A DNA stretch of 64,000 bases, taken from the NCBI RefSeq assembly GCF_932526225.1, contig NC_064035.1, positions 13,584,566-13,648,565 on the forward strand, read 5' to 3'. Positions 60,601 through 64,000 of this stretch are shown here, one piece after another (the first letter of the stretch is position 1; the number at the start of each line of letters is the position of its first letter). The translations under genes were made by a program, and so were the position numbers. Below the pieces are notes generated by a model that did not search any database, had not been told where the DNA came from, and saw nothing but the letters and a program-made list of their open reading frames with translations. The stretch comes from Nematostella vectensis. Its lineage: Eukaryota > Cnidaria > Anthozoa > Actiniaria > Edwardsiidae.

Positions 60601-63600
60601 ATGGGTGCCTAGTTATGTGATTAACCATGGCGTCCTGCCATCTTTAGAGGTTCAGAAACTCCTACAGGATTCAATGGTAAGTAACTTTTTTTCAAGGAAC
60701 CTCAGATATAAATTAGATAAACTTATTTGTATTGCCTACAAAGTGATGAAATCTTAATGCATATCATAAGAAATAGCAACTAATCTTAATGCATATAATA
60801 AAGAATAGCAGCTAATAACTGATCTTAATATCTTTAATTTTCAGATATTTGTTGGACTCGGTTTTCCCTATGAAGGCCCTGCACCACTTGAGGCTATTGC
60901 CCATGGCTGTTTTTTCCTTAACACGAAGGTGATAAGCCAGTCTGATAGTTTTGTTGTAATATTTATTCCTCTCTTTAGAGGCGGTCATATAAAAAACAAC
61001 AAAGTAGGTATTTTAGTGGCACGTGCCCTCAAGAAAGGTTAGCTTATGCTTTTCCAGGGAAACAAAATTCTCCTTTTATTTATTGGACTTCTAGTGGAGG
61101 ATCCTTTTTTTCTAATTTTTTTTTCATCTTTCAGTACCATCCTCCAAGAAACCGTATTAACACTCCATTCTTCAAAGACAAACCCACCTTACGTCAAGTA
61201 TGTCATACTTCATATATGGTCTGCATATGCCTTTTTTGAGAGTTCAACCAGTTAGGTATCGATGCTGCTTATACAGGGCTGATTATTTGTTCTTTGTGAC
61301 TTGCCTTTTACTAGGATGCATTTTTTTCTTGTGGCAGATCACTTCCCAGCACCCGTATGCCGAGGACTACATTGGCCAACCATATGTCTACACCGTGGAC
61401 ATCAATGATCTTAATAAGATTGAGGCAGTTATGAAGGAGATCATGATGGCTGAGCCGGTGAGCATGGCTAGTGATATAGGACACAAACAGCACACAATAT
61501 CTATATCGAGCCTTCAAGCGGACCCACTAAAGCATGTTATACAGCTTAATTTATCGTTCACATATCTCTACAATGCATCTTTACTGTCGTCACAGTCCAG
61601 ACAGCTAGTACTTTTCTAGTTTTATGATTGAGAGTATGTATTAATTATGAATGCTTATAGCGATTTCTTGCTCCAAAGGTTTCTCCGTACCTCCCTTACG
61701 AGTTCACGCACAAAGGAATGCTTGAAAGACTGCATGTTTTTATAGAAAATCAGGTAAGGCATCTTCTGCAAACCAGCAACTCTGAACACGTGTATCACGA
61801 TGGTTCTGCTCTCTTGCCACAGAAAAATGCACAAAGATTTGGCCAAAATACGAAACCAAAGAGAACGATTTAGAGGATCCCCTGTATGAGCGGCTTGTTA
61901 ATGAGTATATCAGCATGTAAATGAGTATAGCGTCATGTAAATGAGTATGGCGGCATTTGAATGGGTTAGCTTATATATTTGTACTAACGCTTCCCGAAAT
62001 TTCGTTTTTCAGAATTTTTGCGGACAGAATTTGTGGCCTCCTCTTAATGCGCTCCAGGCAAGAAAAGGAGCAATGGGTTCTTCTTGCAAGGAGACTTGTC
62101 ATAGCCTAGGTATGTATAACGATGGCCTAGGTATCTATCACGATGGCCTTGGCATGTTATCACGTTGATAGAGTACTGTGATCACGATATATCAATTTCA
62201 CTAATGTATCATGTATTGTCTTTGAAGGCTTAGTGTGTGAACCACAGTACTTCCCAGCAATCAACACAAAGGAAAGAATGACACGGTAAGAAATTTTTTT
62301 TTTGACACTGCTTGTTTGCCACAGGTGTCCTACACAGTCATTTTGACCCTTTGTCACGCTATGCGACTGAGGGCATTAAACACGAGGTTCCGCTATAAAA
62401 GGGAAAGCTCCCCCCAACCCCGGGCTCAACAACAATCAGTTATCAATCAGCCGTCAATGAGTCTAAATGTCAGGACAATTGCTCTGATTCAAATTTTATA
62501 TTCTAAACCTTATTAAACGTCACTCCTAGACTTGTCCACCTAAAATGGTTCTGTTTATAGTAAAATAATGCTATACCAAGCTGTGTGGGCTCTAAAGTAC
62601 AAACATTTTCATCATAGCACGATAATAATTTATGCAGATGCGTTGGGGGGGGGGGAGGGGGGGGGGCTTTTGAGGCCCCCAGCACCTTTGAGCTGTAATA
62701 ATTTTTGAACTGGTAGGGCTAGAGCATTGAAATTTTATGACTTTTCCTAAAATTTATCTGGGATCAGTTTGGTGTGAACAAAATTTTGATATGTGTACTT
62801 TGGTAACCATAGCAACCAAGTTTTGAGACAGGTTTAATGAAAATTAGGCAAAACGATTTAAGTCGTTAGGATCCACTATTAATACGACGTGCTCAACGTA
62901 AATCCATGGTGTTTTTTGTAAATTTTTTACCTTCTCGAAATAGTGCTTGTAAAAATAGAAAAAAACATTCATATCCACCTGAAATCATTAATATAACTTG
63001 AAACGAAGATTAAATATTGTCAAAAAGCTTTAGATTTTGCTACCCAGTTTCTTATGGATTAAAATAAATAACTTTCATTAAATCCAGATGTCAGATGTCG
63101 TTGCCATAGAAACAGTGTCACTAATAATGTATGTTAACTGAAAGATAGTAAGATTATCGAAAAAAGACATACATATCTAAAAAACAGAAGTATTGCCCGT
63201 TTCTGCTCACTTAAGTGACGTCATCGTGACGTCACAAAGACAGTTTTTTTAAGAATATCGGTCGCTTATTGAATCCGAACTGATTATGATTTTGTTCCTC
63301 TTTGTCAGATAATGATTTTTTTAAAAAATTTGGCCATAATAGCATAATACCTGTGCAAAAATAGTTTTATTCCAGCCGACTGAGGCTCTCAGATGAGCAA
63401 TTTTACAAGAGACATATAATTTGTGACTGGTAGCTTGGCAGTGTTATGATTATAATTGCAAATTCGAGCCCGGGGGTGGGAGGAGCTTTCCCTTTTATAG
63501 CGTAACCTCGTGTTTAACTGCGATCAACTGAATTAATAAGCTGAAGCGCATCGCGTGAAATAGGTCCAGCGTAGGAGACTATTTGCCTATGCTCAACAGA

Positions 63601-64000
63601 ACTAGGCATTAGTCTAACCATAATTCTTATTGATATGATGTATCAAGTCACCGGATATTTATTGAGATATCTATCTAAGACTAGAAGAGCCTCTCCCCCC
63701 CCCCCCCCCCCCCCCTCCGGTCGTTAGTCTAACCTCAAGGCTTACTGATATGATGTATCAAGTCACCGGATATTTAGTGAGATATCTATCCCAAACTAGG
63801 AGAGCCCCCTCTCCCCTCCGGTCGATAGTCTAACCTCAAGGCTTACTGATATGATGTATCAAGTCACCGGATATTTATTGAGATATCTATTTCACTCTAG
63901 GAGTGGCTTTCCATGCAACACCACGCGCGTAGAGGACATGCCGTCCCTAGTTGCCCCTGGATACCGAGACGACCCGCCAGTGTGCCTGCGCCAGGCACAA
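48388..64000 (+). CDS. MGAT5: MGAT5, alpha-1,6-mannosylglycoprotein 6-beta-N-acetylglucosaminyltransferase (GT18), spliced gene, 3' end cut
   Basis: Golgi type II enzyme that transfers GlcNAc in beta-1,6 linkage to the alpha-1,6 mannose arm of N-glycans, starting the tetra-antennary branch. 23 exons in frame give 843 codons. Order: short cytosolic tail, signal anchor (RIGIVFIIISFIWGLYLIKI), stem, three copies of a Cys-containing module (exons 3-8), VENWCPKFPG, and the catalytic domain with GPLGELVQWSDLIASLYLLG, VDSFGTEAQFNYAGF, FPHSPDNSFLGFVV, VGLGFPYEGPAPLEAIAHGC and TSQHPYAEDYIGQPYVYTVD, all close to human MGAT5. Human MGAT5 is 741 aa with one such module; the extra length is mostly the two additional copies. 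The last exon is incomplete at the window edge. MGAT5 versus MGAT5B: the sequence looks nearer MGAT5, but the gene may predate that split. Confidence 0.93.
48626..49661 (+). other. MGAT5: MGAT5 intron 1
   Basis: AT-rich, no exon or repeat family recognised. Confidence 0.6.
49662..49844 (+). CDS. MGAT5: MGAT5 exon 2: stem coiled segment
   Basis: 183 bp, phase 1-1. GDLKKATAVLLQSMLERIHV, matching human DLKKTLAVLLDNILQRI; NST and NTT/NHS sequons follow. Confidence 0.92.
49845..51831 (+). other. MGAT5: MGAT5 intron 2
   Basis: 2 kb, AT-rich, no exon recognised; small open frames on both strands look random. Confidence 0.6.
51832..51896 (+). CDS. MGAT5: MGAT5 exon 3: module copy 1, first half
   Basis: 65 bp, phase 1 to 0. 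NSCVIPDDPSYPECRQKVM; human counterpart is KCVLPPMDGYPHCEGKIK. Confidence 0.88.
52005..53345. repeat. 80-bp minisatellite, ~16 copies, MGAT5 intron 3
   Basis: Near-identical 80-bp units (GGTTAATGGACCAATAACTA ... GTACCAATGAAGGAATAGTA) differing at a few sites (CCA/CAA, CAA/CAG, CTC/CAC). Starts ~110 bp after the exon 3 donor; no clear relation to it. Confidence 0.95.
53868..53957 (+). CDS. MGAT5: MGAT5 exon 4: module copy 1, second half
   Basis: 90 bp, phase 0-0. WLINNWKSDGKFAQHGVNGS then ICSALTYLSE. Confidence 0.9.
54203..54289 (+). CDS. MGAT5: MGAT5 exon 5: module copy 2, first half
   Basis: 87 bp, phase 0-0. VEAWCPKSDRQVCDIPNDSA then YPECTDKVQ. Confidence 0.9.
54394..54483 (+). CDS. MGAT5: MGAT5 exon 6: module copy 2, second half
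   Basis: 90 bp, phase 0-0. WMRKFWTSDPKFRSHGVDGG then DCSILHYLSE. Its last ~25 bases plus donor seed the array that follows. Confidence 0.9.
54455..55035. repeat. ~32-bp minisatellite, ~17 copies, derived from MGAT5 exon 6 donor junction
   Basis: Units ATTCTTTACTATCTAAGTGAG|GT(A/T)(C/T)GTGC copy the exon 6 end (ATTCTTCACTATCTAAGTGAG) and donor GTACGTGC. Most copies keep a GAG|GTATGTG donor-like sequence. Confidence 0.93.
55127..55225 (+). CDS. MGAT5: MGAT5 exon 7: module copy 3, first half
   Basis: 99 bp, phase 0-0. VEHFCPVLEGRTLKSDCTIP then KDPAFPSCTAKVA. Confidence 0.9.
55674..55766 (+). CDS. MGAT5: MGAT5 exon 8: module copy 3, second half
   Basis: 93 bp, phase 0-0. WMRNFWKTHECYAKDHGVNG then TICSFLVYLSE; the closest of the three copies to human WMKDMWRSDPCYADYGVDGT. 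Confidence 0.92.
55950..56030 (+). CDS. MGAT5: MGAT5 exon 9
   Basis: 81 bp, phase 0-0. VENWCPKFPGRVKPTSRATT; human VENWCPHLP. Donor CTACCTG|GTAAGG, copied into the array that fills the next intron. Confidence 0.9.
56015..56945. repeat. ~38-bp G-rich minisatellite, ~24 copies, derived from MGAT5 exon 9 donor junction
   Basis: Units CCTACCTGTTAAGAGTGACATC + TTGGTGGGGGGAT copy the exon 9 end CTACCTG|GTAAGGGTGACGTC. Two early copies keep CTACCTG|GTAAGGGTGACG exactly. A higher-order block of ~240 bp recurs at about 56,076, 56,321 and 56,559. Confidence 0.92.
57003..57170 (+). CDS. MGAT5: MGAT5 exon 10
   Basis: 168 bp, phase 0-0. FKWIKNRINQMWPQWLSALE then a lysine-rich KKKRDLKKIKQKK, matching the human RMADAWIQAIKSL...KRKRKK segment. 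Confidence 0.92.
57171..58290 (+). other. MGAT5: MGAT5 intron 10
   Basis: 1.1 kb, AT-rich; nothing recognised. Confidence 0.6.
58291..58460 (+). CDS. MGAT5: MGAT5 exon 11: start of catalytic fold
   Basis: 170 bp, phase 0 to 2. ILVHIGLLANERALHFAANA and GGPLGELVQWSDLIASLYLL. The Glu of GELVQWSD aligns with the residue proposed as catalytic base in the human enzyme (from memory of the family). Confidence 0.93.
58842..59176. mobile_element. MITE family B (AGGGGCG ends), copy 2
   Basis: CAGGGGCGTACGCAGCC at the left and CTGCCTACGCCCCTG at the right, about 335 bp. In MGAT5 intron 11. Confidence 0.65.
59267..59404 (+). CDS. MGAT5: MGAT5 exon 12
   Basis: 138 bp, phase 2-2. IFGKLRGPAKKPCPTTIKND, YDLIYLDYYGVKQM. 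Exon end plus donor repeated at 43-bp intervals downstream. Confidence 0.9.
59371..59550. repeat. 43-bp repeat, 3 copies plus remnant, derived from MGAT5 exon 12 donor junction
   Basis: AAAGTTG(G/A)C...TTCACT(C/T)AAAG(C/T)TTCAA|GTAAGTG occurs with donors at 59405, 59448 and 59491; a fourth, weaker GTAAGT is at 59540. Confidence 0.9.
59702..59841 (+). CDS. MGAT5: MGAT5 exon 13
   Basis: 140 bp, phase 2 to 1. CKFRIVDSFGTEAQFNYAGF, LWGRHNLNLKQFMTMF. Confidence 0.93.
60007..60128 (+). CDS. MGAT5: MGAT5 exon 14
   Basis: 122 bp, phase 1 to 0. HSPDNSFLGFVVGEEPTPDP, ARALVYGKHYYMWK. Confidence 0.93.
60424..60495 (+). CDS. MGAT5: MGAT5 exon 15
   Basis: 72 bp, phase 0-0. DLKQRSFLDVINKYMEIHAT; human LDIIHTYMEVHAT. 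Confidence 0.93.
60581..60676 (+). CDS. MGAT5: MGAT5 exon 16
   Basis: 96 bp, phase 0-0. WVPSYVINHGVLPSLEVQKL; human IPSYVKNHGILSGRDLQFL. Confidence 0.93.
60845..60928 (+). CDS. MGAT5: MGAT5 exon 17: conserved donor-substrate segment
   Basis: 84 bp, phase 0-0. IFVGLGFPYEGPAPLEAIAH + GCFFLNTK, nearly identical to the vertebrate enzyme. Confidence 0.95.
61135..61197 (+). CDS. MGAT5: MGAT5 exon 18
   Basis: 63 bp, phase 0-0. YHPPRNRINTPFFKDKPTLR + Q. Confidence 0.92.
61338..61457 (+). CDS. MGAT5: MGAT5 exon 19
   Basis: 120 bp, phase 0-0. ITSQHPYAEDYIGQPYVYTV, VMKEIMMAEP. Confidence 0.95.
61679..61753 (+). CDS. MGAT5: MGAT5 exon 20
   Basis: 75 bp, phase 0-0. VSPYLPYEFTHKGMLERLHV + FIENQ; human EPYMPYEFTCEGMLQRINAFIEKQ. 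Confidence 0.93.
62013..62109 (+). CDS. MGAT5: MGAT5 exon 21
   Basis: 97 bp, phase 0 to 1. NFCGQNLWPPLNALQARKGA, SSCKETCHSL. Donor CTAG|GTATGT, repeated twice more at ~21-bp spacing. Confidence 0.9.
62098..62165. repeat. 21-bp repeat, 3 copies, derived from MGAT5 exon 21 donor junction
   Basis: AGCCTAG|GTATGTATAACGATG, GGCCTAGGTATCTATCACGATG, GGCCTTGGCATGTTATCACG. Confidence 0.8.
62228..62285 (+). CDS. MGAT5: MGAT5 exon 22
   Basis: 58 bp, phase 1 to 2. GLVCEPQYFPAINTKERMT; human LICEPSFFQHLNKDKDM. Confidence 0.88.
62376..63516. mobile_element. ~1.14-kb element with ~54-bp terminal inverted repeats in the last MGAT5 intron
   Basis: TTAAACACGAGGTT at 62,376 followed by CGCTATAAAAGGGAAAGCTC and a CCCCGGGCTC segment; the same appears inverted at about 63,463-63,516. 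Interior has no convincing ORF. Non-autonomous DNA transposon by structure. Confidence 0.65.
63603..63910. repeat. ~100-115-bp repeat, 3 copies, ending at the MGAT5 exon 23 acceptor
   Basis: Each copy holds TTACTGATATGATGTATCAA + GTCACCGGATATTTA(T/G)TGAGATATCTAT and ends CTAG(G/A)AG; the third copy ends at the real acceptor. One copy contains a long poly-C. Confidence 0.88.
63901..64000 (+). CDS. MGAT5: MGAT5 exon 23 (cut by window edge)
   Basis: Acceptor CTCTAG at 63895-63900, then SGFPCNTTRVEDMPSLVAPG...PPVCLRQAQ, which follows the Cys pattern of the human C-terminal region. Incomplete. Confidence 0.85.

Noticed and set aside
61200-61619. 139-codon frame containing MGAT5 sequence
   Set aside because: Only 61,338-61,457 is exon 19; the rest is intron read-through.

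Overview
This is nuclear DNA from an animal. The genes are intron-rich (GT...AG junctions), the families are metazoan, and the introns are full of minisatellites, small inverted-repeat transposons and a Penelope-like retroelement. Conserved intron phases, an LRP2-type receptor and an early-branching-looking MGAT5 fit a cnidarian such as a sea anemone. That placement is inference from general features; no species-diagnostic marker is visible.

Layout. (1) About 1-23,144, minus strand: the N-terminal third of a giant LDL-receptor-related protein of LRP2/megalin type. It has 23 recognisable exons and 1,423 codons: signal peptide, 7 LDLa, 2 EGF, YWTD propeller, EGF, YWTD propeller, EGF, 8 LDLa, 2 EGF. 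The gene runs off the left edge. (2) 25,389-32,284, minus: a complete CDKL1/4-type protein kinase in 10 exons (374 aa). (3) 35,303-46,511, minus: a complete SLC16/monocarboxylate-transporter-like MFS carrier in 5 exons (521 aa). Its 5.9-kb first intron holds an inverted-repeat element and a 5'-truncated Penelope-like element with a hammerhead ribozyme. (4) 48,388-64,000, plus: MGAT5 (GT18 beta-1,6-N-acetylglucosaminyltransferase V), 23 exons seen and the last one cut by the window edge. The transporter and MGAT5 are divergent and share about 1.9 kb of intergenic DNA. The four genes have no obvious joint pathway; LRP2, the transporter and MGAT5 all concern the secretory pathway or cell surface.

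Two observations stand out. First, many tandem arrays and short duplications are not at random intronic positions: they are copies of an exon-intron junction of the host gene, carrying the last or first bases of the exon plus the 5' or 3' splice site. I count about a dozen cases in three of the four genes, from 2 copies to about 100 (the 31-bp array after LRP2 exon 17). Second, the cysteine-containing N-terminal lumenal module of MGAT5, single in the vertebrate enzyme, is encoded here three times in a row by three phase-0 exon pairs.

Exon boundaries were placed by eye from GT/AG signals, reading-frame continuity and family similarity; no transcript data were available. UTRs, promoters and poly(A) sites were not resolved.
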